Source: Nocardioides oceani
Lineage (GTDB): Bacteria; Actinomycetota; Actinomycetes; Propionibacteriales; Nocardioidaceae
NCBI RefSeq assembly: GCF_030412965.1
Contig: NZ_JAUHJQ010000016.1
Location: 1 to 40,613 of the forward strand
Reading direction: 5' to 3'
DNA length: 40,613 bases
In this document: in pieces, positions 11,422 to 18,555 of the stretch
Numbering within the stretch: position 1 is the first letter of the stretch
How the letters are laid out: every line of letters begins with the position of its first letter
Made by a program: the position numbers and the translations under genes
Notes under the pieces: model-generated
Seen by the model: only the letters and a program-made list of their open reading frames with translations
Database searches by the model: none
Told to the model about the DNA's origin: nothing

Positions 11422-12378
11422 GTGATCGAGTACGAGCTCGGCGAGCTGGACCTCGGCGAGGTGCGGTTCGCGATCTCGCCGCTGAACGAGGTCGGGCTCG
11501 CCCTGCGGGTCTTCCGGGACCCCGGCCGCTACCCCCAGCACCTGCCGTGGCTGCGGATGACCGAGGCCGCGCGGGCGGAGCTGGACACCGAGGTGCTCGT
11601 CGCCCTGACCAACGACCAGCTGTGGACGCCGGACTTCCTGCACCCGCTCCCGGCGTCCCCGCTGACCCGGTTCGCCGACGAGCTCGCCGGGGTCGCCGCC
11701 CTGCCGCCGCGGCTCGTGCGAGCAAAGCTGCTCGAGGTCCACGACGAGCTGCCGCCGGTGCTCTCCGGCCGGTCCGACCGCGTGCTCCGCCGCGTCGTCC
11801 GGGCCGTGCAGGACTTCTGGGTCGGCTGCTTCGAGCCGTGGTGGCCGCGGATGCGTGCGGTGCTCGAGGCCGACGTCGCCCACCGTGGCCGGGTCATCGC
11901 CCACCGCGGCCTCGCGGCGATGTTCGAGGACCTCAGCGTCCGGATGCGGCTGGTCGGCAACGTGGTGCAGGTGACCACCTCCAGCCGGCTCGGCTACCGC
12001 CGCAGCACGACCGGGGTCGGGCTGACGCTCGTCCCGTCGCTGTTCTCGCGCGGCGGATCGACACCGATCACCCCGGAGCAGCCGCCGCAGGTCATGTACG
12101 CCGCCCGCGGGATCGGCACGCTGTGGATGGCCGACCAGGTGGCCGGCCCGGCGCCGCTGGCCGACCTGATCGGGCCGGCGCGGTCCTCGCTGCTGGCGTT
12201 GCTGGACTCGCCCGCCTCCTCGACCGAGCTGGGCGTGCGGCTCGGGGTCACCGCCAGCGCAGTCAACCAGCACCTGAGGGCGCTGCGTGCGGCCGGGCTG
12301 CTCACCTCGGCCCGGCACGGGCGGGCGGTGCTCTACCTGCGCTCCGAGCTCGGCGACCGGTTGCTGCGGGGCGGGTGA
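11422..12378 (+). CDS. ArsR-type transcriptional regulator (DUF5937-like)
   Basis: A 318-residue regulator. The N-terminal ~220 residues match the DUF5937 type of effector domain (EVRFAISPLNEVGLALRVFRD...), and the C-terminal ~70 residues are a winged helix: LLALLDSPASSTELGVRLGVTASAVNQHLRALRAAGLL, then a wing SARHGRAVLYLRS. No metal-binding Cys cluster of classic ArsR sensors is seen, so the signal is probably not a metal. The GTG at 11422 begins where related proteins begin (VIEYELG). It is divergent from an MFS transporter and shares a palindromic promoter region with it. Confidence 0.82.
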   Translation: MIEYELGELDLGEVRFAISPLNEVGLALRVFRDPGRYPQHLPWLRMTEAARAELDTEVLVALTNDQLWTPDFLHPLPASPLTRFADELAGVAALPPRLVRAKLLEVHDELPPVLSGRSDRVLRRVVRAVQDFWVGCFEPWWPRMRAVLEADVAHRGRVIAHRGLAAMFEDLSVRMRLVGNVVQVTTSSRLGYRRSTTGVGLTLVPSLFSRGGSTPITPEQPPQVMYAARGIGTLWMADQVAGPAPLADLIGPARSSLLALLDSPASSTELGVRLGVTASAVNQHLRALRAAGLLTSARHGRAVLYLRSELGDRLLRGG

Positions 12379-12431
12379 GCCACCCACCCCTCGGTCGCCG
12401 AGGTTCACCGTCGGCCCGGCAGGCTGGAGTC

Positions 12432-12743
12432 ATGCCAGACCCCACCAGCGGCGAGCCGGACTTCGACGCGATCACCGCCTGGGCGATGTCGCTGCTGACG
12501 ATGCGCGTGAACACCCCGTCCGGTGAGTGGCTGCCCGACGACTTCGACCGGGTCTACCGCCAGGGCTGGGCCGAGCTCGAGGCGACCTTCGGCGCCGGCA
12601 CCGCGAGCGAGATGGCGATCCTCGACCTCGCGAACATCGCGATGCACCTCGTCGACTACCTCGTGGCGGTCACCGGCCAGCCCGCCTCGCGGTGGCTGGA
12701 GCAGGTGCGCCGCGACTACGTCGACCTCGACGAGGAGCCGTGA
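12432..12743 (+). CDS. Hypothetical protein, 103 residues
   Basis: A small soluble acidic protein (MPDPTSGEPDFDAITAWAMSL...VRRDYVDLDEEP) that I do not recognise. Its codon use matches its neighbours and the ATG follows TGGAG by two to three bases; a CAGGCT six bases before the ATG could instead make it leaderless. There is no membrane segment, signal peptide or metal motif. It lies 53 bases after the ArsR-like regulator on the same strand and may be cotranscribed with it. Confidence 0.6.
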   Translation: MPDPTSGEPDFDAITAWAMSLLTMRVNTPSGEWLPDDFDRVYRQGWAELEATFGAGTASEMAILDLANIAMHLVDYLVAVTGQPASRWLEQVRRDYVDLDEEP

Positions 12744-12939
12744 CCGCCGGCACAGCGTCGGCGCGTAACGCCTGACCCGTCTCGCGACAGGTGTCGGACG
12801 CGCCCGGGGACGGTGCCCGGCGCCGGTCCCTGCGGGAGCCGGCACCGGCCCCGCGGAGCACGGTCGGTCCGCCCTCGGTCCCAACGGGGGGCGGGCCGGC
12901 CGCCCGCTGGGCACGCCGGTCCGGCGTGGCACCGGCTGG

Positions 12940-13013
12940 TAGGGCGTGTGGGGCTCGAACCCACGACCCAGGGATTATGAGTCCCTTGCTCTGACCGACT
13001 GAGCTAACGCCCC
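12940..13013 (-). tRNA. tRNA with CAT anticodon (elongator Met, or Ile2)
   Basis: A 74-nt cloverleaf on the minus strand: acceptor GGGGCGT/ACGCCCT, D-stem GCTC/GAGC, anticodon arm AGGGA-CTCATAA-TCCCT with anticodon CAT, T-arm GTGGG-TTCGAGC-CCCAC, discriminator A. Position 1-72 is a G-T wobble. The C1-A72 mismatch of initiator tRNA is absent, so it is an elongator Met tRNA or the lysidine-modified Ile2 tRNA; I cannot separate these by eye. CCA is not fully encoded. Confidence 0.93.
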
Positions 13014-13116
13014 GCGTGCCCGCTGCCGGGCTGCGCAGGGGGACCCTACGCGAGCCCGACTGGCCGCGAGGCGCCGCGGGTACCCCTCCGACGTCGGTCG
13101 ACGGAGGAGGTTGTCG

Positions 13117-13509
13117 ATGAGGCACGTACGCCGCTGGGGTGCGGTCTACCTGTTGGTGCTGCTGTTCCTGGGCTCCTGGCTGGGCCACTTCCTGACGATG
13201 CTGCAGCAGGTCCGCGACGAGGCACGCTCGCACGGTGAGACCTTCTCCTGGGCGCAGTTCTGGCCGGAGTTCTGGTCGAGCACGTTCGAGAACTGGCAGA
13301 GCGAGTGGCTGCAGCTGGTCTTCCAGGCGATCCTGCTGCTCGGCGCCAAGCACTGGCTGTTCCAGGTCGACGCCGAGGACATGGAGCGCTTGGAGAACAA
13401 GGTCGACGCCATCGCGCTGCGCCTGGGGCTCGACCCCGACGAGGCCGACGAGCCGCAGCCGCAGCGCGACGAGGACCGTGAGCACCCGGCGGCCGACGCC
13501 GCACGCTGA
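13117..13509 (+). CDS. DUF6766 family membrane protein
   Basis: A 130-residue protein with two hydrophobic segments: an N-terminal helix (GAVYLLVLLFLGSWLGHFL) and a second (WLQLVFQAILLLGAKHWLF). The segment WPEFWSSTFENWQSEWLQL between them is typical of the DUF6766 family, of unknown function. The C-terminal tail is charged and probably disordered. The ATG at 13117 has GGAGGAGG six bases upstream and is preferred over an in-frame TTG at 13111. A strong terminator follows. Confidence 0.8.
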   Translation: MRHVRRWGAVYLLVLLFLGSWLGHFLTMLQQVRDEARSHGETFSWAQFWPEFWSSTFENWQSEWLQLVFQAILLLGAKHWLFQVDAEDMERLENKVDAIALRLGLDPDEADEPQPQRDEDREHPAADAAR

Positions 13510-13553
13510 ACGCGGTCGCCGAGCGCTGGTCACGACGGGGCCCGAGACGCACC

Positions 13554-13582
13554 GAGGGCCTGGCACGACGTGCCAGGCCCTC
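13554..13582. terminator. Hairpin terminator at the left edge of the element
   Basis: A perfect 12-bp stem, GAGGGCCTGGCA / TGCCAGGCCCTC, with a five-base loop (CGACG), followed by TCTCT. It ends the DUF6766 gene and, before the element inserted, would also have ended the convergent tRNA-Asn transcript. The right arm lies largely inside the 53-bp attachment repeat. Confidence 0.8.
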
Positions 13583-13626
13583 TCTCTGCTCCCCCGGTTG
13601 GACTCGAACCAACAACCCTCCGGTTA
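13574..13626. repeat. Left attachment site (attL), 53-bp direct repeat
   Basis: These 53 bases are identical to 25941-25993. They cover the right arm of the terminator hairpin and the tRNA-Asn 3' half as far as the anticodon loop. Sequence on both sides of the two copies differs, which defines the repeat ends. Tyrosine integrases commonly recombine within tRNA genes, including the anticodon loop, and leave such identity blocks. Confidence 0.93.
13589..13626 (-). pseudogene. tRNA-Asn 3' remnant
   Basis: The last 38 bases of a tRNA-Asn(GTT) gene, from the 3' side of the anticodon loop to the discriminator, with no 5' half. The intact gene is at 25956-26028. By its position this is the original chromosomal 3' end, displaced by the element. 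Confidence 0.9.
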
Positions 13627-13732
13627 GACCAAGCGGCAGTCACTACCGCTCACTGCTTCCCCTTCTGCGCAGGTCAACCCGCCTGTCGGAGCCGCTGCTC
13701 TACACCCGTCATCACTTGTCATACCGCTGAAT

Positions 13733-13751
13733 ATGGGGATCAGGTGGGGAT
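13733..13751 (+). promoter_or_regulatory. Putative integrase arm-binding site, left
   Basis: ATGGGGATCAGGTGGGGAT contains two TGGGGAT units 11 bases apart, about one helical turn. A copy differing at one base, in the same orientation, lies at 25880-25898 by the other end. Such paired repeats at both ends of an integrated element fit arm-type sites of a tyrosine integrase. The role is inferred; the repeats are directly seen. Confidence 0.6.
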
Positions 13752-13834
13752 CTGCAACCGCCCCGTTCCGCCACCGTTCCGACCACCGCCACGGATTGGC
13801 CTCGTGACTGACACCCGCCCTTCGACCCTAAGCC

Positions 13835-14416
13835 TTACTCCTCTCCGTCCGTTGCGCCCAGCAACCGCTCGGCCTTGTCGGTCAACTCGCCTGACGGCTT
13901 GCCGCGTTCGCCCGGCGTCAGCAGGCCGCGCCGGCGAGCCTCTCCGATGCGGTTGGACCACTGGCCGGGGCTGCCGTTGCCGTACTTGGCCGAGAGTGTG
14001 CGCGCGGGAGAGCGGTCCCCGTCCTCCACGAGGAAGGCGTACTCCTGCGCCAACCCGGCGTAGTCCTTGTCCCGCAGAGGCACGCCACGGCGGGGAGTAA
14101 GGAAGGCGTCGAGCCGCACTCGATCAGGCGAGGTGAACTCACCAACCTGTCGCCGACTCACCGCGACGTCCTCGCGCGCCTGTGCGTAGAGAGCGCCGAG
14201 TGCCACGGCTCGTACGGCCGTAGGAGTCAGGCCGCCGTCGTCCTCGGCGGGGACGAAGGCGACTTCTGTCAGTGAGGGCTCGGACGGCTTGTCCGTCAGT
14301 CGCATCCCTACGCGGGCGTCGCTGACCAGCCACCCGAACAACCAGGTGCCCGAGTCGAACGCTCTGGCGTAGTCGCCCTGCATGGACGTAAGGAAGGTGG
14401 CGAGATCAGACGTCAT
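13835..14416 (-). CDS. Hypothetical protein with C-terminal DNA-binding-like region
   Basis: A 193-residue protein of a type I associate with actinobacterial integrative elements, of unknown function. The N-terminal half (DSGTWLFGWLVSDARVGMRL...VAFVPAEDD) looks like a small beta-rich domain. The C-terminal ~60 residues (ARTLSAKYGNGSPGQWSNRIGEARRRGLLT, then ELTDKAERLL) have a winged-helix pattern. The ATG at 14416 is preferred because an upstream in-frame ATG would run through the divergent promoter region. It is divergent from an excisionase-like gene, with an inverted repeat between them, so it may be the element's repressor or switch protein. Confidence 0.7.
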   Translation of the reverse strand: MTSDLATFLTSMQGDYARAFDSGTWLFGWLVSDARVGMRLTDKPSEPSLTEVAFVPAEDDGGLTPTAVRAVALGALYAQAREDVAVSRRQVGEFTSPDRVRLDAFLTPRRGVPLRDKDYAGLAQEYAFLVEDGDRSPARTLSAKYGNGSPGQWSNRIGEARRRGLLTPGERGKPSGELTDKAERLLGATDGEE

Positions 14417-14426
14417 GCACCCAGAG

Positions 14427-14465
14427 TTGCACACCATCGCGAAGATGTGTAAGTATGTCCACATC
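14427..14465 (+). promoter_or_regulatory. Excisionase-operon promoter with overlapping inverted repeat
   Basis: TTGCAC (14427-14432) and TAAGTA (14450-14455) are spaced by 17 bases and read toward the excisionase-like gene. An inverted repeat GATGTG / CACATC (14444-14449 and 14460-14465, ten-base gap) brackets the -10, as expected of an operator that shuts this promoter. Confidence 0.5.
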
Positions 14466-14486
14466 ACCCCACGAGAGGAGGCAGTC

Positions 14487-14519
14487 ATGAGCCGGGCCGC
14501 ACGGAGGCCCCGGCAGTAG
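14487..14519 (+). CDS. Possible 10-residue leader peptide
   Basis: A minimal reading frame, MSRAARRPRQ and a TAG stop, starts at an ATG six bases after AGGAGG. The stop is followed immediately by the ribosome-binding site AAGGAGG of the excisionase-like gene. Four of ten residues are Arg, and the frame contains a hairpin (GCCGGG-CC pairing with GGCCCCGGC, one bulge). This may be a regulatory leader; there is no independent evidence that it is translated. Confidence 0.35.
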   Translation: MSRAARRPRQ

Positions 14520-14534
14520 TAAGGAGGTAGCACC

Positions 14535-14735
14535 GTGGATCAGGACATGGCGGATGCCGTGCTGAGCACGAAGGCCCTGGCGAGTCGCTGGGACACCACC
14601 CCCGCCCGACTGGCGAACATGCGAAGCCAGGGCAGAGGACCGACGTTCTTCCGGATCGGTACCAGGGTCCTCTACCGCGCGACCGACGTGCTTGCCTACG
14701 AGGCTGACCGTCGCGTGGAAGCGTCGACCGCGTGA
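14535..14735 (+). CDS. Excisionase-like helix-turn-helix protein
   Basis: A 66-residue protein with the MerR/AlpA-like fold of excisionases: LSTKALASRWDTTPARLANMRSQGRGPTFFRIGTRVLYRATDVLAYEADRR, where the recognition helix is followed by the typical GPxFxRIGxRVLYR wing. Such proteins bind near attachment sites and direct the integrase toward excision. The GTG start has a full AAGGAGG at 14521-14527, seven bases upstream. Its stop overlaps the start of the next gene. It is the first gene of an operon pointing away from the divergent HTH gene. Confidence 0.82.
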   Translation: MDQDMADAVLSTKALASRWDTTPARLANMRSQGRGPTFFRIGTRVLYRATDVLAYEADRRVEASTA

Positions 14736-15064
14736 GCGCGTGGTTGAGGATCTCGCCGGGCGAAGTCAACGAGCACTGTCCGCATCACCAGGGCCTCTGC
14801 GCTTACGACGCCGCTAGTCCAGATCGATGCCCGTGGTGTCACGGGCTGTGGTCCGTCATCATCCGGACCGACTGGCACTCCTGCGAGAAGGCTGCGGTGT
14901 GGACGCAGCAAGAGCGCCCCTGGCGGATCGAACGCGCCCGGCAGATGCGGACTGAGGCTGCACAGGGCTTGGACTACGGCACGCGCAGCCCCTCGCTGGG
15001 AGTGAGTGCCACCCCCCACCTGAACCCCCCGCAGTCCACGAGTCGTGTGCTGGTCCTGGCGTGA
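14732..15064 (+). CDS. Hypothetical Cys/His-containing protein
   Basis: A 110-residue unrecognised protein. Its N-terminal part has clustered metal-ligand-type residues (HCPHHQGLC, then CPWCHG, then WHSCEK) that could form a small zinc-binding fold. The C-terminal ~40 residues look disordered. The GTG start overlaps the upstream stop (GTGA), and its own stop overlaps the next start in the same way, so translation is likely coupled along the operon. Confidence 0.6.
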   Translation: MSAWLRISPGEVNEHCPHHQGLCAYDAASPDRCPWCHGLWSVIIRTDWHSCEKAAVWTQQERPWRIERARQMRTEAAQGLDYGTRSPSLGVSATPHLNPPQSTSRVLVLA

Positions 15065-15273
15065 CGGCGCAGCACAGGGATCGGACGGGTCAGCGGATCG
15101 GCAGCCTTGTCGTGCTCGGTCTGCACGGCCGCACGAAGCGGCGACGACGAGGCGGACGGCGCCTGATCTGGCGGACGCTGGACGAGGCCACGGGCCGCGA
15201 GCGGTACCTCTACACGAGCGAGATCATCCGACTGGACCGCGCACACGAGGCGGCGCAGGAGCCGGCCGAGTGA
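15061..15273 (+). CDS. Hypothetical small basic protein
   Basis: A 70-residue protein with a strongly basic middle (HGRTKRRRRGGRRLIWRTLDEATGRERYLY), consistent with nucleic-acid binding. It begins TGQRIGSLVVLG, a pattern I associate with small proteins of phages and islands. GTGA overlaps join it to both neighbours, which supports its being real despite its size. Function unknown. Confidence 0.55.
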   Translation: MTAQHRDRTGQRIGSLVVLGLHGRTKRRRRGGRRLIWRTLDEATGRERYLYTSEIIRLDRAHEAAQEPAE

Positions 15274-15791
15274 AGCCCAAGCCACTGTCCAAGTCGTCGT
15301 GGAAGCCCTCCGCGTTGCCGTGGTGGCAGTTGCGCCGAGGGGCGGCGGGAGACATCGGACGCGGCATGTTCGGCAGTCCCGATCTGCGCCTGTGGATGCT
15401 TGCCGCCAGTCGAGTCGGCGGGTACGGCCACGCCTGCTTCGATCCGGGCGAACTCGCCACGCTGCTGCCGAAGGTGGTGCACCGGACTGGCGAGGTCGAG
15501 ACCTACAGCGAGCGCAACTTGCGGCGGTTCATCGCCCGGCTGGTCGACGCCGGGGCACTCTCGCCCGCCTCGAACACCCGGTGTCTGGTGATCCCTATCG
15601 AGATTCTCGACGCGCCACTAGCCGCGCCCCGCGTCTCCTGTCCCGAGCACCGATGCCGTCACGTGTGGTCGACGCGGTTGCAGGGGTGGGCGCAGGTGAA
15701 GGCCGATCGGTCGCTCGATCTCGAAGAACTGGCCGCTCGACTGGACGAGTTGAACGAGTCCGAGTTGGTCTCTGTCGGGGACAGGATCTGA
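15270..15791 (+). CDS. Winged-helix protein, possible element replication or control protein
   Basis: A 173-residue protein. Its central part (GYGHACFDPGELATLLPKV...YSERNLRRFIARLVDAGALSP...TRCLVIP) reads as a winged-helix domain like those in replication-initiator or control proteins of actinobacterial integrative plasmids. A CPEHRCRHVW segment could bind metal, and an acidic helical tail follows (LDLEELAARLDELNE). The GTG start overlaps the previous stop and the gene closes the overlapping run. A replication role is only a guess; no primase or helicase motif is present. Confidence 0.6.
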   Translation: MKPKPLSKSSWKPSALPWWQLRRGAAGDIGRGMFGSPDLRLWMLAASRVGGYGHACFDPGELATLLPKVVHRTGEVETYSERNLRRFIARLVDAGALSPASNTRCLVIPIEILDAPLAAPRVSCPEHRCRHVWSTRLQGWAQVKADRSLDLEELAARLDELNESELVSVGDRI

Positions 15792-16132
15792 CCGCAGATC
15801 CCGGGGTTCTCGCATCTGTTCTCTAGTAGGACTCAGCAGAGGCGAAGGACTGGGAGGGAAGGGTTCAAGTTCCTGACCTCTGACCTCGATGGGGATCGAA
15901 GATCCCACCCGAGGCGACCCGGCTAGCCCGGGAAGACCAGCGCCGCCAGCAGGAGAGTCGACCGGCTCAGGGGTGAGCGGTCGGTACTGGTGCGCGCCCT
16001 GGCGGTGGCGCGGTTGTTCCTGCGACCGCGCCACCGCCCACACATCCCCGCCAGGTCCATGCCTCATGCCCTGGCGAGACCCGAGGGGTCGGGGAGAAGC
16101 CCCTGCCCTCAACCAACAGAAGGAGTTACACC
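15792..16132. other. Structured 341-base leader between element genes
   Basis: No gene is supported here. The stretch holds a 14-bp perfect hairpin (16001-16038, annotated separately), a short hairpin GACCC-GAG-GGGTC (16078-16090), and GGGG-AGAAG-CCCC just after it. It ends in a strong ribosome-binding site AGAAGGAG (16118-16125) seven bases before the ATC at 16133. It is probably the terminator of the upstream operon plus a folded 5' leader of the next gene. Confidence 0.5.
16001..16038 (+). terminator. 14-bp perfect hairpin
   Basis: GGCGGTGGCGCGGT pairs perfectly with ACCGCGCCACCGCC across a ten-base loop. There is no T run, but actinobacterial terminators often lack one. It lies 210 bases after the winged-helix gene and 95 before the next gene. 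It could instead act as an attenuator or an origin-like structure. Confidence 0.5.
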
Positions 16133-17227
16133 ATCACCACCAAGACGAAGACCAACCCCAACTCCGCCGCTGCTGTCATCGAGCGGGCCGAGGCTGCCCG
16201 CAAGGTGCTAGCCGACGCGAACGCCCTGTGGCGTGAGCGGGAGGCCGCCCTCGTCGCCGCCAAGGAGGCGGTGGCCTACATCGAGAACGGCTGGAGGCGT
16301 GGCGACGACACCGCCACCGCCGCCGATCTCGTCAACGCGCAGGCGGAGGTGACCCGCTGCCTGAGCCTGATCGACGGGGCACGGTTCGCCGCGCAGCGAG
16401 CCAAGCGGGGACTGGTCAACGACGACCCCACCCTTGCCGCCTCTGTCGTCCACGCCCTGGGCGGCATGCTGAACGGCATCCCGGTCAAGCCGCTCACTGT
16501 GGAGCCGACCGTTCCCGACGCCACGGATCTGCCCGTGGCGTACGTGGTCGACACCAACCCCGAGACGAACGGTCGATCCGGTGAGGTCGAGATCGTGGTC
16601 TACGGCCCCTCCTACCTCGGCAAGCCGGACGGCGAGGCGGTGGCCGAGACCATGCGGAAGGGGGGCACCTCCACGGACCGTCTCAACACCCCTCGGTTCC
16701 ACCACGCCATCCACGGCGATGTGCACGAGTACCGTGCCGCCTTCCGCGTCACGCGCGCGCTCCCCGAGTACCCGCACTGGTCCGACGTGAAGGAGGACGC
16801 GTCGAAGGCAACTCACGATCTGGCGTACAACTTCGGCGACTACATCAACGTGGCGACCGCCCCGACGAGGATCGGCATCGGCAGCCCCCTGCGGATCGGG
16901 TGGGACTTCGTGAGCGGTCGCGTGCTGTCTTCCAAGCCTGCGGGCGACGGCCTCACTGACAACACAGTCGAGATCGACATGGATCTAGGCGCTGGGCGTG
17001 GCGTGCAGGGGCTCACCAAGTCGGGGTGGGTGGAGATCAGGAACGACATCCAGCGGGACGCCGCCCGCTACCTGCGGGACTGGGCCGCTATCCGCGCACC
17101 GCACGTCCAGAGCGCCAAGATGGTGCGCACTGACGAGGGCGGCGGCCTCAGCGTCATCAACGTCCGCCTGACCCTCACCGTCCGCTCGCGGGACAACGCC
17201 CTCACCCTGGCCGACGTGGACCAGTAA
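16133..17227 (+). CDS. Hypothetical protein with apparent ATC start codon
   Basis: An unrecognised protein of 364 residues if it begins at the ATC. No ATG, GTG or TTG lies in frame between the previous stop and a GTG at 16205, yet AGAAGGAG sits seven bases before this ATC. The codons that follow read like the usual opening of a protein (TTKTKTNPNSAAAVIERAEAARK). Starting at 16205 would leave 340 residues and a weak ribosome-binding site. The N-terminal ~80 residues are helical. A mixed alpha/beta region follows (AYVVDTNPETNGRSGEVEIVVYG; FHHAIHGDVHEYRAAFRVTRALPEYPHW; LTKSGWVEIRNDIQRDAARYL). There is no membrane segment or known catalytic motif. Confidence 0.65.
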   Translation: MTTKTKTNPNSAAAVIERAEAARKVLADANALWREREAALVAAKEAVAYIENGWRRGDDTATAADLVNAQAEVTRCLSLIDGARFAAQRAKRGLVNDDPTLAASVVHALGGMLNGIPVKPLTVEPTVPDATDLPVAYVVDTNPETNGRSGEVEIVVYGPSYLGKPDGEAVAETMRKGGTSTDRLNTPRFHHAIHGDVHEYRAAFRVTRALPEYPHWSDVKEDASKATHDLAYNFGDYINVATAPTRIGIGSPLRIGWDFVSGRVLSSKPAGDGLTDNTVEIDMDLGAGRGVQGLTKSGWVEIRNDIQRDAARYLRDWAAIRAPHVQSAKMVRTDEGGGLSVINVRLTLTVRSRDNALTLADVDQ

Positions 17228-17314
17228 CGGCAGTTCCGGGGCGTTATGCCCCAGTCATGACGCCCCTCCGTGCGCGTCTCAGTCCACTCCACAGGCCCTC
17301 TGACCTGGGCCGTT

Positions 17315-17344
17315 GCCCCCGCCCCGCTTCCCTGGGGCGGGGGC
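17315..17344 (+). terminator. 11-bp perfect hairpin, putative terminator
   Basis: GCCCCCGCCCC pairs perfectly with GGGGCGGGGGC around an eight-base loop, 88 bases after the preceding gene. It lacks a T run but is very stable. A smaller hairpin (GGGGC-GTTAT-GCCCC) precedes it just after the stop codon. Confidence 0.5.
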
Positions 17345-17462
17345 TGCCCCGGTTCCCATCGACTTCCTGACGGTGGCAGAACCTCGGCTGCTAACAACCA
17401 GCGGTGCGGCCGTTCGCCCCGAAGGGGTCATGCCCCCACCCTCCCGGCCCTACGCTCGCGCC

Positions 17463-17993
17463 GTGGAGGTCGTCGCCCTGCTGCTGTCTGGTGTCGCTGC
17501 GCTGGCCGCTGTGGGTGCATGGCTGTCTGCCGTGTCGTCGGCGGCGGCGTCGGACCGGTCGGCTACGGCTGCTGAGCACTCCGCCACCGAGGCGAAGCGA
17601 GCCAACTACCTAGCCGCCCGTCCGGTCGTCACGCTCGCTTCGGATGGGGAGGTGCACCATGCCGGGCTGCGCTTCACGCTGACCTGCGACCGCGACTTGG
17701 ACACGATGCACGTCGAGTTGGTCAAGGACTGGCTGACCGAGGACGAGCGGCAGTGGGCCTTCCGTGACCTCTTCCGCCAGGGGGTTGGCATGGGGTCGGT
17801 CACCTTGCACAACGTGCGAGCGGGCCAGGCTCACGTGCTCCACGCGTTCCACGACCCTGGCGGCGTCAAGGGCCGCACCCTCCCCCCGGTCGGGCTGGTC
17901 AACGTCCGGTGCGTCTGCGCCCGCGGCGATGAGGAGTGGGTTGTTCCCGCGAGCACCGGTCCTGTAGAGATGCGCCGAGTATCGCTTGGCTGA
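17463..17993 (+). CDS. Hypothetical membrane-anchored protein, leaderless
   Basis: A 176-residue unrecognised protein. It opens with one hydrophobic helix (VVALLLSGVAALAAVGAWLSAV), then a short Ala-rich helix (SSAAASDRSATAAEHSATEAKRANYLAARP) and a probable beta-rich domain (VVTLASDGEVHHAGLRFTLTCDRD... to the end). The GTG at 17463 is chosen because TACGCT, a good -10, ends six bases before it, the spacing of leaderless actinobacterial genes. An earlier in-frame ATG (17430) has a badly spaced ribosome-binding site. It is an island gene of unknown role; membrane anchoring is inferred from the single helix. Confidence 0.6.
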   Translation: MEVVALLLSGVAALAAVGAWLSAVSSAAASDRSATAAEHSATEAKRANYLAARPVVTLASDGEVHHAGLRFTLTCDRDLDTMHVELVKDWLTEDERQWAFRDLFRQGVGMGSVTLHNVRAGQAHVLHAFHDPGGVKGRTLPPVGLVNVRCVCARGDEEWVVPASTGPVEMRRVSLG

Positions 17994-18068
17994 CTTAGCG
18001 GACTGCGGCCATCACCCAGTTCTCGGGACTCCGAGTGCCGCGAACGATTGTGACGACCTCAGTCCAAC

Positions 18069-18086
18069 GCCTGCGGCGTCGCAGGC
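18069..18086. terminator. Hairpin between convergent genes
   Basis: GCCTGCG-GCGT-CGCAGGC, a perfect seven-base-pair stem with a four-base loop, lies between the convergent genes ending at 17993 and 18115 and may end transcription from both sides. Confidence 0.4.
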
Positions 18087-18114
18087 CGTATCCAACGAAC
18101 TCGTCTGCACCAGG

Positions 18115-18444
18115 CTAGAGACGATCAATCCACGTGTCGCCACCACGTTCGTCCCAGGCCGAGCGCGTGCCGTCAACACCACTAGCCCGAGACTCCGCCG
18201 CTAGACGCTCCAGCAGAGTCCGCGCCTCTGACCACGTGAGCGATTGAAGCGACCCAACGGACCGACCGACTAGGCGCTGAACCAAAATCTGTCGCTCGCG
18301 CATACTGCGAACGCCCCGCGCATCGAGAGCATTGCGGATCTGCGTGACCTGCCAGCCGGCGATCGTTGTCGGTGACGCACTCGGAACTGGCGTGACGTCC
18401 CTACTCAATGTGGGGTCGTCGAAGAGCGCGTCGTCAGAGCACAT
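18115..18444 (-). CDS. Small hypothetical protein, leaderless
   Basis: A 109-residue protein. Residues ~28-90 (IAGWQVTQIRNALDARGVRSMRERQILVQRLVGRSVGSLQSLTWSEARTLLERL) resemble a short helical module that I recall attached to actinophage recombination proteins, in which two helices precede an LTxxEAxxLLxxL segment. Its function is not established. The ATG at 18444 lies six bases after TACTAT (18456-18451 on the minus strand), a near-perfect -10, so the gene looks leaderless and real. It is divergent from the HEPN-like gene, and the two could share control. Confidence 0.6.
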   Translation of the reverse strand: MCSDDALFDDPTLSRDVTPVPSASPTTIAGWQVTQIRNALDARGVRSMRERQILVQRLVGRSVGSLQSLTWSEARTLLERLAAESRASGVDGTRSAWDERGGDTWIDRL

Positions 18445-18555
18445 CTGTTCATAGTAGGGGCGGCATCACCTCGCACTCCGCCCTGCGGTCCCGGTCCCAC
18501 TGCCCGGGTCACGTTGCGCGACCGGGCGGCCTCCGCCCAGTGCAACAATCGCTGC

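Noticed and set aside
12744..12939. Possible small RNA or gene before the CAT tRNA
   Set aside because: G+C-rich sequence with no convincing promoter, hairpin-plus-T tract or reading frame.
13627..13834. Possible gene between the left attachment site and the first element gene
   Set aside because: No frame has both a plausible start and coding-like composition; the stretch holds only the left arm-type repeat.
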